A DNA stretch of 13,995 bases from JAFGOM01 sp964605795 (lineage in GTDB: Archaea > Halobacteriota > Methanomicrobia > Methanomicrobiales > Methanospirillaceae), in NCBI GenBank assembly GCA_964605795.1, contig CAZSDZ010000060.1, positions 1 through 13,995 on the forward strand. The letters run 5' to 3'. Of the stretch, positions 6,086 through 13,861 are shown piece after piece. The translations under genes and the position numbers were made by a program. Each line of letters opens with the position of its first letter. The first letter of the stretch is position 1. Under the pieces are notes generated by a model. That model searched no databases. It was not told where the DNA came from and saw only the letters and a program-made list of their open reading frames with translations.

Positions 6086-7498
6086 TCAATAGACCTGCTG
6101 TTCCTCGCCCTCCCATCGTCTGGAGCCGGTATCTATGAGAATCCATGCCGGAATGAAGAGAAGAAGACCAGAGAGAGAGAACCAGGGATCCCAAAAGGCA
6201 AGGGAGGAGAGAACACTGGTAGCGATACCGATTCCGGTGAAGTACAGAATCATGACCCTGACATGGTAGATGAGCACATCAGGAGAAAGACCGGTAAGGC
6301 GGATTGAGAGAGCAACCGAGAAGAAAGAGACTGATACAAAGAGGACGAGGGCGAATCCGAGATACGAGACCAGGTTTGAGAGGATACCTAAAAGGAGCAG
6401 GATAATGAGAGGGATCAGCTGGAGCAGGATAAATCCTGACAATTTGCTCATGATTATCGTGCGAACCGATATCGGGAGGCAGAAGTAGGAACCCATAGAA
6501 TCAAAGGAGGTGAGCCAGGTATACATGGTTGAGGCAATCACACCGGTAACAATTGCAAAGAGCAAAAAAAGATTCTCTTCTGGAAGATACCTGCTGGTTA
6601 GCGATAAAAAGAACCAGATAACCACGAGGGGGATGATAAGGGAAAATATGGCCTGACCGATAACCCTTCCGCTCCGGTACAGGTCGATCATATCCTTTAC
6701 CATGAGTGCGGGATAAGGAAAGAAAAAGAATTTTCTGCGAAGGAGAGAGAAGGCATCCGGATACGTTCGGGATCTCTTATTTGATTCAGGAGTAAAGAGC
6801 AGGAGTGAGAAGAGAAACAGAAAAACGATACCAAAGCCGGTTAAGAATAAAAGTTCCCATGAGAATGCATAAAAAAGGAGAAGCGGAGGGAAGAAATTGC
6901 CTGGGTTTTTTGGAACCATAAAAAGAAGAAGAGCACCTCCGGCTGCAATCAGGAGCAGAACGATACAGAGTAACACCGGATTTTGGTTATAGATCATGGA
7001 GAACAAAAAGATTACACAGAGTCCGAAGAGAAACGAGAGGGTGAGCGTGAGAGCCAGAAGCAGGGGAACGCCGACCGGGATGCCGACAAACCCGGATGCA
7101 AGGAAAAAACCTAAGATAAGGGGAAAAACCCAGAGCATAACATAATATACGGTATCTTTGAGAACAAATACAGAAAAGATGTACCGGTCAGATACCGGCA
7201 GGATCCGGGAAGCATATGCAAGCAGGCTTGCCTGGCCGAACCGCCGGTTCATCGCTTCATTCCCTGCGATCCCAAATGCCCCAGCCATAATTCCGAGCAT
7301 CAGATAATTTGCATGCATAATAAGAGAGAGGTTACCCGGTGGAAGCGAGGATCTGATAAGAGGGAGCAGAAAGGAACCCATGAACGCCATAGCACCTATC
7401 ATCACCGGAAAGAGAAGAAAGTGAAGGCTCCCAAAGATCGTAGAATGAATCCGCCATTCTTCCTTTAACATACAGACAAAGAGGCTATTCATCTCCAC
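6086..7498 (-). CDS. ABC transporter permease, about 12 membrane segments, 470 aa
   Basis: This is the membrane half of the ABC exporter whose ATPase precedes it. About 12 hydrophobic helices are visible, in two sets of six separated by a basic, soluble loop around residues 236-280 (containing KRSRTYPDAFSLLRRK). This resembles a fused pair of ABC-2-type permease domains that would need two ATPase copies. No large extracytoplasmic domain and no peptidase domain are present. The ATG at 7498 lies inside the end of the ATPase gene (14-base overlap), implying translational coupling. The substrate is not evident; ABC-2 exporters of this kind move lipids, peptides or antibiotics. The exact subfamily is not recognised. 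Confidence 0.85.
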   Translation of the reverse strand: MEMNSLFVCMLKEEWRIHSTIFGSLHFLLFPVMIGAMAFMGSFLLPLIRSSLPPGNLSLIMHANYLMLGIMAGAFGIAGNEAMNRRFGQASLLAYASRILPVSDRYIFSVFVLKDTVYYVMLWVFPLILGFFLASGFVGIPVGVPLLLALTLTLSFLFGLCVIFLFSMIYNQNPVLLCIVLLLIAAGGALLLFMVPKNPGNFFPPLLLFYAFSWELLFLTGFGIVFLFLFSLLLFTPESNKRSRTYPDAFSLLRRKFFFFPYPALMVKDMIDLYRSGRVIGQAIFSLIIPLVVIWFFLSLTSRYLPEENLFLLFAIVTGVIASTMYTWLTSFDSMGSYFCLPISVRTIIMSKLSGFILLQLIPLIILLLLGILSNLVSYLGFALVLFVSVSFFSVALSIRLTGLSPDVLIYHVRVMILYFTGIGIATSVLSSLAFWDPWFSLSGLLLFIPAWILIDTGSRRWEGEEQQVY

Positions 7499-8210
7499 AA
7501 TCCCTCACGCGATCAAGGAATAACGCATCCAGGTGCTGATTCCTCTCCTGTAGTTCTGCCCGGTCCCCGGAGTAGAGAATCTCTCCCTTGTGCATGATTG
7601 CAAACTCTGAACAGATCTCTTCTGCCACACCGAGCAGATGTGTGGACATAAAGATGGTATTGCCCGCCTCCCGGTAGGAAAGAAGGTAATCCTTGACTCT
7701 TCGCTGCATAATGGGATCAAAATTCACAAGCGGTTCATCGATAATTGCAAGAGAAGGCTCGTGAATAAATGCCTGTGCAAACATGAGTTTCTGTCGTGTC
7801 CCCCGGGAGAGATCCTTGCACAGAACATCCTTCTTATCAGAAAATTCAAGGAAAGAAAACCACCAGTCTGCCCTTTTTGCAATATCAGGGATGGAACGGA
7901 TATCACCGACAAAATAAAGGTACTCCTGTGCGGTAAGGAAACTCGGGGGGGTCTCCTGCTCAGGGATTATCCCGATACAACTCCGGACCCCGATGGGATC
8001 CTTTGTAACATCGCGTGAAAGGACGGTTGCTGATCCACTCGTTGGACGGATCTGGCCGGAGAGTACCTTGATGATAGTGGTCTTTCCCGAGCCGTTTGGA
8101 CCCAGTAATCCAAACAAGGCTCCTTCCCTGACAGAAAGGTTCAGATCAGAGACGGCAACAAGATCCCCGTACTGTTTTGTCAGGTGGCTGGTCTCTATAA
8201 CTGATGTCAT
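7485..8210 (-). CDS. ABC transporter ATP-binding protein, 241 aa
   Basis: This is the cytoplasmic ATPase that powers the adjacent permease. All key motifs are intact: Walker A GPNGSGKT (37-44), Q-loop Gln85, signature LSRGTRQK (134-141, the LSxGxxQ form typical of NatA/CcmA-like exporters), Walker B LAIIDE (154-159) and H-loop His191. Length is standard for a single-domain ATPase. No classical ribosome binding site precedes ATG 8210; a TATA-like stretch near 8247-8256 would give a very short leader. It is the first gene of the two-gene operon. Confidence 0.95.
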   Translation of the reverse strand: MTSVIETSHLTKQYGDLVAVSDLNLSVREGALFGLLGPNGSGKTTIIKVLSGQIRPTSGSATVLSRDVTKDPIGVRSCIGIIPEQETPPSFLTAQEYLYFVGDIRSIPDIAKRADWWFSFLEFSDKKDVLCKDLSRGTRQKLMFAQAFIHEPSLAIIDEPLVNFDPIMQRRVKDYLLSYREAGNTIFMSTHLLGVAEEICSEFAIMHKGEILYSGDRAELQERNQHLDALFLDRVRDCGDE

Positions 8211-8218
8211 GGTTGGTT

Positions 8219-8231
8219 CGTTCTATGAACG
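8219..8231. promoter_or_regulatory. possible operator upstream of the ABC operon
   Basis: CGTTC and GAACG form a 5-bp inverted repeat with a 3-base spacer, located between the TATA-like stretch and ATG 8210. A repressor bound here would overlap the transcription start. The repeat is short and may be chance. Confidence 0.2.
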
Positions 8232-8331
8232 TTTGCATCCGTCACCCATATATGCATAATTGTCTCTTCACCCGAGTATTTCACAAAGGTGTCTGTGATG
8301 GTAGACCTTCAAACCGTAATGCGCCGGATGA

Positions 8332-8366
8332 TTACCGGTTTGGAGAGGAAAAAACCAGTCTGGTAA
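8332..8366. repeat. bulged stem-loop in the divergent region
   Basis: TTACC (8332-8336) pairs with GGTAA (8362-8366) and the adjoining GGTTT (8337-8341) with AAACC (8352-8356). A one-sided five-base bulge AGTCT and a ten-base loop result. Two stacked 5-bp helices with an internal bulge could be a protein- or ligand-binding RNA element, but no class was recognised. Confidence 0.3.
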
Positions 8367-8562
8367 CTGATTTCTTCTCTTGTAATCCAATAAAACAGGG
8401 AACCGGCCAATACTTTCTCATGATACGGGTACGGTAATCACAACCCTGAACATTCGCGTATGTCCTTAAAGACGATACATCCTTCAGCACTCCTAAACAG
8501 GCAGTTCCCCTCTTCTCATACTTCCGATACACTCAATAGGAGAGAGAAGGGATTGTACTGGT

Positions 8563-9591
8563 ATGAACCGATGGAACAGGTACCTGATCCTAATAGCCGG
8601 AATACTGCTGTGGATGACATGTTCCGGGGCTGCCGGATCAGATGAAACTGCAGGCGTTTCTATTATATCTCCATCGGATATGCCGGGATATCAGGAAGAG
8701 ACAGACTCAGTATCCTCCTTTGGTGAGAGTGCAGAAGGATATCTCATTGACCTCGCCGACGGGATCGGTGCCAGGGTGGCGGGAACAGAGAAGGAAGAAG
8801 AGGCACGCGACTTCCTTATATCAACCCTCGAAGAATCAGGCTATGAGGTATCTATTCAGCCTTTCATCGTCACAACAGAGGACGATGAGACCTATGAATC
8901 AGCAAATGTCATCGCCACAAAACAGGGAGAGAATGAGGCAACGATCATCGTAGGGGCACATTATGACTCTGTCGATGACGGGGACGGGGCAGATGACAAC
9001 GCCGGATCTGTTGCAGTCCTTCTTGAACTGGCACAGCGGCTTTTTAACGAGGAGACACCCTATACCATCCAGTTTATTGCCTTTGGTTCTGAAGAAGAGG
9101 ATCTGGACGGGTCCCGTTATTTTGTCAGTACAATCACTCCTTCTGCAAGAAAGAATGTGGTTGGGATGGTAAATCTTGATGGTCTTCTTGCCGGTGACTA
9201 CCTGTACCTGTATGGTGATACCGGGGTATTTGTTCGGGATTGCATCCTCTCCACTGCATCTGTACATGATATCTCCCTTGAGACACGGACCGCCCGGGAA
9301 CTGGATGAAGAGGATGGAGAACATTGCGACTGTGCTGATTATGCGCCATTTGAGCAGGGCGGCATCCCCTTTGCATATCTGGAAGCCACGAACTGGGATA
9401 TCGGTGATGAGGACGGATGGACCCAGGTTGATCTATTGTACGGGGATGAGGGAGTTATCAGGCACACCCCCTATGATACCCTCCCATACCTTAATCGCGT
9501 CTTTCCGGAACGTATCGATGAACGGCTCGAGATACTAACCATGCTCCTCTATGAATCACTCACCGGGTGTATCAGGCCAGGGGATGAATAG
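8563..9591 (+). CDS. secreted M28-family zinc aminopeptidase, 342 aa
   Basis: This is an extracytoplasmic zinc exopeptidase of family M28, probably releasing N-terminal amino acids from peptides. A hydrophobic N-terminus (residues 7-19) with Cys20 in MTCSG may be a signal peptide or non-standard lipobox (Thr at -1 is unusual). The complete co-catalytic zinc set is visible: His133 in GAHYDS, bridging Asp145 in ADDNAGS, catalytic and ligand glutamates 177/178 in FGSEEED, Asp206 in VNLDG and His301 in IRHTPYDT. The protein is strongly acidic. The Cys255-Asp-Cys257 near the substrate pocket may form a disulfide. It is divergent from the ABC exporter operon; a functional link is possible but unproven. 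Confidence 0.92.
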   Translation: MNRWNRYLILIAGILLWMTCSGAAGSDETAGVSIISPSDMPGYQEETDSVSSFGESAEGYLIDLADGIGARVAGTEKEEEARDFLISTLEESGYEVSIQPFIVTTEDDETYESANVIATKQGENEATIIVGAHYDSVDDGDGADDNAGSVAVLLELAQRLFNEETPYTIQFIAFGSEEEDLDGSRYFVSTITPSARKNVVGMVNLDGLLAGDYLYLYGDTGVFVRDCILSTASVHDISLETRTARELDEEDGEHCDCADYAPFEQGGIPFAYLEATNWDIGDEDGWTQVDLLYGDEGVIRHTPYDTLPYLNRVFPERIDERLEILTMLLYESLTGCIRPGDE

Positions 9592-9600
9592 CAGTAACCC

Positions 9601-9606
9601 TTTTTT
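9601..9606 (+). terminator. oligo-T terminator after the M28 peptidase gene
   Basis: A run of six T residues begins nine bases after the TAG at 9589-9591, in the short gap before the convergent surface-protein gene. Confidence 0.45.
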
Positions 9607-9633
9607 AGTACCCAGATATCCATTCTGCATCCC

Positions 9634-11163
9634 CTAAAACTGGGACGGGAACGGAATAATCCTGTTGCATAGCAACCAGTACCCGGATCCGGGATACAAG
9701 AGACGGGTATCGCTATGAGGGCCGGTCCCGCCCCTGATTACCGGTTCTGTGTATGCCTGGATGCCGGCATCATATCCCACGAGAACCTCCCATGCATCCG
9801 GTATCGAGGCAAAAAAGAGACGGGTCTCTTCCGGCTCTGTACCAGTATAACCGATCATGTTCCAACCCGGCATAAGGAGCATACCAGGTACCGGGCTGTC
9901 TTTGATGAACTGGATTGGGATACACTCTGTTCTCGTGCTATACACCCAGTACGCCTCCAGAGGCAGTACCTGCTTTGTTGGTGGAGGAGTCAACCATTTC
10001 TGGCCGGCTGCATCAAAGGTATAGATACTGTGTCCGTCACTCTCCACTGTTCCAAAGAGATCCTGCAGGGTATCCCTGCCCTCAACTAATCTTTTCGGTG
10101 CACTGATGCAGTTCCAACCTGGTGCAAGCCCGAGTTCAAACTCAGGACCAGGGTTTTCCCGGGTAAAGAGAGCATGAATGGTATGATCAGTCGTGACATT
10201 GACAAACGTGTATGAAGAGACTGCTCCCACCGGAACGGAGTCAACAAGAATGGTATCGATGTAATACCCAAAATCAGGAGTAATATGGTAACTCTGGCTC
10301 CATCCACACGTGACAGCAGTGGTTCCCGGGGGCATAATGCTTCCTCCGGTTCGTGCCGTAGCAGTTATCGAAGGGGTTCTTTGCGTAAATACCGGTTTTA
10401 TATAATGAGACCTCTTCACCTTCTCAAACGTGTATACAAAGGGACTCTCCTGAGGTCCCAGGTTTATGGAATAATCGATACAGATATCGGTTATCGTGTA
10501 GCATTCATCTGCAGTGATGGTAAAGGTAACAGAGTCCCCGGCATGAACCATCTGGGTTGTAAAAGGAGTGATACTCCCTCCCATCGACGGGATCGGTGTC
10601 AGGGTATACCGCTCTTCCGGGGCAAAGATTGCATGAATGGCATGATCTGATGAGACTTGTGAAAAGAGGTACTCGGTGATCACTCCTTTGGGAATCCCGT
10701 CCACAAAGACACCCTGACAGTAATACCCTGAATCAGGGATGATAGAGAAGCATATACTCATCCCTTCCATAACCTGCGTCACCCCTTCCGGTTTGATAAT
10801 CCCGCCCCGGGTGGTAGTTGCAGTAATCGTATAGATAGTGCCGGATAACTGATTTTCTTCTGATTCTGGCGAAACAACCGATCCAACCGCTGCACTGGCA
10901 GAACCCCTATATCCTTCCTGCATCACGGGAAGGACAGCCTCTGTCATGATCCCGGCAGTTGAGTGCTCGGAAACATCAGCATATACCATCATAGACCCGG
11001 GGATTGCAAGGCAGATAAGCAGAACCAAAAATCCCAAACAAAAACAGAAACGCACTTTTTTCTGCCCTGAACAAAAATTCCCAATACTGTCATTCTCACA
11101 ATTACCTGCCGATATTGTATGGGTATCAGTCCATGATTCAGATGGTTTCTCTTTTCTTCTCAT
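9634..11163 (-). CDS. large secreted/membrane-anchored repeat protein, 509 aa
   Basis: The open frame extends to a GTG at 11181, but the ATG at 11163 is preferred: AAGGTGAGGGTGAG directly upstream is a ribosome binding sequence, and the TATA box at 11208-11217 predicts an mRNA start near 11186. The protein has a basic cytoplasmic tail, one hydrophobic segment (about 39-57), then three repeats of about 72 residues (111-183, 186-261, 264-335). Each carries a GG.I.P core and a closing H.I.A.F or H.IKP.F strand, resembling divergent InlB-type B-repeats (PF18998). The C-terminal part has two copies of a PGWN motif (GLAPGWN 345-351, LLMPGWN 439-445) seen in many methanogen surface proteins. The unusually long N-region before the hydrophobic segment makes a signal anchor as likely as cleavage. 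It probably acts in the cell envelope or in adhesion. Confidence 0.8.
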   Translation of the reverse strand: MRRKEKPSESWTDTHTISAGNCENDSIGNFCSGQKKVRFCFCLGFLVLLICLAIPGSMMVYADVSEHSTAGIMTEAVLPVMQEGYRGSASAAVGSVVSPESEENQLSGTIYTITATTTRGGIIKPEGVTQVMEGMSICFSIIPDSGYYCQGVFVDGIPKGVITEYLFSQVSSDHAIHAIFAPEERYTLTPIPSMGGSITPFTTQMVHAGDSVTFTITADECYTITDICIDYSINLGPQESPFVYTFEKVKRSHYIKPVFTQRTPSITATARTGGSIMPPGTTAVTCGWSQSYHITPDFGYYIDTILVDSVPVGAVSSYTFVNVTTDHTIHALFTRENPGPEFELGLAPGWNCISAPKRLVEGRDTLQDLFGTVESDGHSIYTFDAAGQKWLTPPPTKQVLPLEAYWVYSTRTECIPIQFIKDSPVPGMLLMPGWNMIGYTGTEPEETRLFFASIPDAWEVLVGYDAGIQAYTEPVIRGGTGPHSDTRLLYPGSGYWLLCNRIIPFPSQF

Positions 11164-11207
11164 CTCACCCTCACCTTCCACGGGTCCAAAATCCCTGCGA
11201 AATAACG

Positions 11208-11217
11208 ATTTAATATG
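11208..11217 (-). promoter_or_regulatory. TATA box for the surface repeat protein gene
   Basis: The minus strand reads CATATTAAAT, centred about 49 bases before ATG 11163. This predicts transcription from about 11186 and a short leader carrying the GGTGA-rich ribosome binding site. A GTG start at 11181 would sit almost at the 5' end, before any such site. Confidence 0.45.
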
Positions 11218-11340
11218 ACTTCATTTCTCACAGGCAATGATAAGAGTATTGATTGACAGAACCGGTTTTTCGATTATCCATTTCATCAGCTATCTGAAAA
11301 AGAGGAAAGAAATGAGTGAATCAGTCAAGGATTACAATCC

Positions 11341-11397
11341 TAAAAAAAATACCTGATAGTGGGACTGACAATACAACATGAAATTCTGATACTATCA
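11341..11397 (-). terminator. hairpin plus T-run terminator after the ion-channel gene
   Basis: On the minus strand TGATAGT (from 11397) and ACTATCA (ending 11354) form a perfect 7-bp stem with a 30-base loop. It is followed after three bases by a T-rich tract with eight consecutive T residues. It lies 26 bases beyond the channel stop codon. Confidence 0.45.
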
Positions 11398-11422
11398 AAA
11401 TGGAAGGATGAAAAGAAGATCC

Positions 11423-12304
11423 TTAACCGATATCCGTCGTTTTGATGCCGATATCCTGAGCCGGATCATGGTAGGCCTGTTCTTCGATTGTTTCGAGTAA
11501 TGCCGAAATTGCAGTGTCAATTCGCTCCCGCTCTGCAAGCAACCGGTGTAATTCAGTGAAAGATTCACGACCACTACCGGCAGTTCCTGTTCCAATAACC
11601 CTTTTTTTCTTCTTTTTCCCTGAAGGAACAAGGAGTTTATTTGAGATAAACCCTGCAAACGTCGCAAAGATGCCTACTCCGGTTGTCATAACCAGGATAC
11701 CGACAAGCCTCCCCATGTTTGTGACCGGGTAATGATCCCCGTACCCGACCGTAGTCATGGTTACATAGACCCACCAGAGGGCATCGGGTGCGGTGATGAT
11801 ATTTGCATCCTCTGCACCCTGTTCAGCAAGAAGGACGAGAAATGATCCTGTTTCAACGATCATCAGTACCGCTGATATGAGGATAAAGAGGGCAGATTCT
11901 GCCCGGTGAACGGTCAGGTAACTCTTAACAGAACCCATTCCGTACCGGTGAAAAAGCCGGTAGGCTTTCACAATCCGGAATATCCGAAATACCCTGAAGT
12001 ACGGGATGCAGGCGAGAAGGTCTGCCCAACCGAAATCATACAGAAAATACCGGCTTCGGGACGGTGTGGTGCTTATCCGGAGAGTAAAATCAAACAAAAA
12101 GATAAGCGTTAGAACAAGATTGATGATCCCGACGACAGCCGCCGCATTTTTGTCAATTCCCGGAATATAGATAAGAACCATGTTAAAGATGGATAAGACC
12201 GAGACAAAAGCAATGAAGAGTTCATATCCATAATCAAGTTTCCAATGGTCGTACGTATTTCCTGCGGACATAATTGTCAGAAGAAAGTGGGGTGGAATAT
12301 CCAT
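11423..12304 (-). CDS. voltage-gated-type potassium channel subunit, 293 aa
   Basis: This is a six-helix (S1-S6) ion channel of the Kv/KvAP type. S1 lies about 28-46 and S2 57-76. S4 carries basic residues at every third position (Arg104, Arg107, Arg110, Lys113, Arg116), the classical voltage sensor. The pore helix leads into the selectivity filter TVGYGD (185-190), which specifies potassium, and S6 is about 198-222. A lysine cluster follows the membrane domain, then a predicted coiled coil (about 238-275, ELHRLLAERERIDTAISALL) likely to hold the tetramer. ATG 12304 is chosen because it overlaps the stop of a four-codon upstream ORF with a strong ribosome binding site. A second in-frame Met13 is possible. 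Confidence 0.93.
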   Translation of the reverse strand: MDIPPHFLLTIMSAGNTYDHWKLDYGYELFIAFVSVLSIFNMVLIYIPGIDKNAAAVVGIINLVLTLIFLFDFTLRISTTPSRSRYFLYDFGWADLLACIPYFRVFRIFRIVKAYRLFHRYGMGSVKSYLTVHRAESALFILISAVLMIVETGSFLVLLAEQGAEDANIITAPDALWWVYVTMTTVGYGDHYPVTNMGRLVGILVMTTGVGIFATFAGFISNKLLVPSGKKKKKRVIGTGTAGSGRESFTELHRLLAERERIDTAISALLETIEEQAYHDPAQDIGIKTTDIG

Positions 12305-12318
12305 TATAGATACCCCAT
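12304..12318 (-). CDS. four-codon upstream ORF (leader) overlapping the channel start
   Basis: On the minus strand AAGGAG (12329-12324) lies five bases before an ATG at 12318, an ideal spacing. The frame reads Met-Gly-Tyr-Leu-stop, and its TAA shares a base with the channel ATG (TAATG). The channel start itself has no ribosome binding site at a normal distance. Reinitiation after the mini-ORF would explain its translation. Alternatively AAGGAG may serve the channel start directly at a long spacing. Confidence 0.4.
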   Translation of the reverse strand: MGYL

Positions 12319-12404
12319 GAACACTCCTTTGTAACTGAACCGCTCATGACAAACAGGGCATATACCCTTGTAAAATAGAAGAAACCCGGGAATGGTGAAA
12401 CGAA

Positions 12405-12923
12405 TCAGGATACGTTCTGGCCGATGGTTTCTGCCATCGCAAAGAACAGATCCCGGTCCTGCACCTGTGAATCCCCGTCATCATAATACCCATACAGTTC
12501 ATAACTGCCGGTAGGTGTTGATCCAAGGAAAATACTGACATAGCGCTCATTGCGTATTCCATTCGCCGACAGGGTGCCATTTCCAGAAAATACAAGTGAA
12601 TCAGGTGTTAACTCGATGCCATCCCTGAATACAACTGCATCCAGGTATGCATGAAGCAATGTATCATCAAGGGTTGTTCCCGTGGGGTTATCCATGATCT
12701 TGAGCATATACGTGATATTATCTCTGAGCGGATCCGCTATTCCGGTAAGCCCTTCATACCCTTCCATGGGAAACGTCACCCATCCTGAAGGAAGCATGAT
12801 AATAAAGTCATGAGAAAGGATATGGCATACCGGCAGATCGTGTTCACCAGTAACCGGACAGGTGCCGGCAAGCCCGATTATCACCAATCCGCACATAAGC
12901 AGCAGTGTTCGGGATACATACAT
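12405..12923 (-). CDS. small secreted protein of unknown function, 172 aa
   Basis: Residues 1-26 (MYVSRTLLLMCGLVIIGLAG and following) form a signal peptide; Cys22 is not in a typical lipobox. The mature part has the segment FIIMLPSGWVTFPME, then alternating hydrophobic strands and a closing strand VSIFLGS...YELYGYY before an amphipathic C-terminal helix. This overall look recalls small secreted PsbP/DcrB-like proteins (MLPSGW near the start is typical), but the match is too loose to name it. The gene stands about 100 bases upstream of the channel gene on the same strand and could be co-transcribed with it. It appears leaderless. Confidence 0.75.
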   Translation of the reverse strand: MYVSRTLLLMCGLVIIGLAGTCPVTGEHDLPVCHILSHDFIIMLPSGWVTFPMEGYEGLTGIADPLRDNITYMLKIMDNPTGTTLDDTLLHAYLDAVVFRDGIELTPDSLVFSGNGTLSANGIRNERYVSIFLGSTPTGSYELYGYYDDGDSQVQDRDLFFAMAETIGQNVS

Positions 12924-12945
12924 ACGTTCGTATTTGAGTTGTGGG

Positions 12946-12953
12946 TATAAAAT
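12946..12953 (-). promoter_or_regulatory. TATA box for the 172-aa secreted protein gene
   Basis: ATTTTATA on the minus strand is centred 26-27 bases before ATG 12923, so transcription is expected to begin at the start codon. No ribosome binding site is present, which fits a leaderless mRNA. Confidence 0.55.
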
Positions 12954-13175
12954 CCTGATGGTATTCGGGATATCTGCCCTAATAACAAAAAAAAGAAAGC
13001 ATTATCTCATCTTTATCCGGGTTCCTTTTCACCGGACACAGGATAATAGAGCAGTGCAATATCTATTTATGATAACCCGTCTGATACCTATATCTGAGTT
13101 CATCTCTCTTTACCAGTCAGGATACCCAATGGTAATGACACAATACTCATTATTTCCCTCTCTTCCACACATACC

Positions 13176-13805
13176 ATGACTACCATCCTCTACGTTGATG
13201 ATATTGCTGTTCTGACCCAGTTATTTGCAACCGGGCTTTCGGAAGCAGGGTATGATACGATGACGGCAACATCAGGAAAAGAATGCCTGGCGATGCTTGA
13301 GACAGCTACACCCGACATCATTATCCTTGATATCATGATGGAGCCTCTTGATGGATGGAATGTTCTGTTACAGGTTCGGAAAAAGGATCCTGACCATAAG
13401 ATTCTTATCGTGATGCTGACTGCCAAGGCACTATCCCCGGAAGATATCATGGAATATGGGGATTTATTTGATGGGTACATCATGAAACCGTTAACCATCG
13501 AGAAACTTCTGACACGTGTCTCGTGGTATTGTGAGAGGCTGACTGAGATCAGGGATGAAGTTGCATCTGCTGCAGGCACAGAGAGAACGAAAGAGGCAAT
13601 CGAGAATGAACATATCCTTCGTATCAGGATTGCCAGCTGGGAAGACCTGATTGCATCATACAAAAAGCGACTCCAGAGTCCAGGTATCACATACCTCAGC
13701 GGTACCGAATTTGAGCAGGATGTTTTGATGCTCGAAGAACACTTAAACGGATTAAAAGAATCTCTCCGTACCCTGACATCAGCCACTTTAAAGAGATCAG
13801 TGTGA
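13176..13805 (+). CDS. response regulator with receiver domain and unknown helical C-terminus, 209 aa
   Basis: Residues 1-120 form a CheY-like receiver: acidic pair Asp8-Asp9, phosphoacceptor Asp52 in IILDIMM, switch Thr82 in MLTA, and Lys104 in MKPL. Residues 121-209 are charged and mainly helical (RTKEAIENEHILRIRIASWE and LEEHLNGLKESLRTL), with no winged helix, HTH, GGDEF or HisKA signature. It may therefore act by protein contact rather than DNA binding. No histidine kinase is adjacent. No ribosome binding site precedes ATG 13176, so a leaderless message is likely, although the promoter is unclear. The channel/secreted-protein pair lies divergently upstream. Confidence 0.9.
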   Translation: MTTILYVDDIAVLTQLFATGLSEAGYDTMTATSGKECLAMLETATPDIIILDIMMEPLDGWNVLLQVRKKDPDHKILIVMLTAKALSPEDIMEYGDLFDGYIMKPLTIEKLLTRVSWYCERLTEIRDEVASAAGTERTKEAIENEHILRIRIASWEDLIASYKKRLQSPGITYLSGTEFEQDVLMLEEHLNGLKESLRTLTSATLKRSV

Positions 13806-13840
13806 ATCGATAAATTTCTCTTTCCCATAGAGATGAAATC

Positions 13841-13861
13841 CCTCTCTCTTCTTTTTTCTCC
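13841..13861 (+). terminator. pyrimidine-rich terminator after the response regulator
   Basis: A CT-rich tract with six consecutive T residues (13852-13857) begins about 35 bases after the TGA at 13803-13805. The remaining sequence to the end of the window shows no gene. Confidence 0.45.

Larger units (their letters stand above)
8211..8562. other. 352-base divergent intergenic region
   Basis: The region separates the divergent ABC operon and the M28 peptidase gene. It contains a TATA-like palindrome GCATATATGC-type stretch near 8247-8260 for the ABC operon, a small inverted repeat (CGTTC/GAACG, 8219-8231) between that and the ATPase start, and a bulged stem-loop at 8332-8366. Near the peptidase start, purine-rich GGAGAG (8539-8544) and GAAGG (8546-8550) could bind ribosomes. 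Short open frames here lack convincing starts. No known RNA was recognised. Confidence 0.45.

Noticed and set aside
8325..8370. C/D-box small RNA in the divergent region
   Set aside because: ATGATTA differs from the C-box consensus, and only a lone CTGA follows; the internal boxes are missing.
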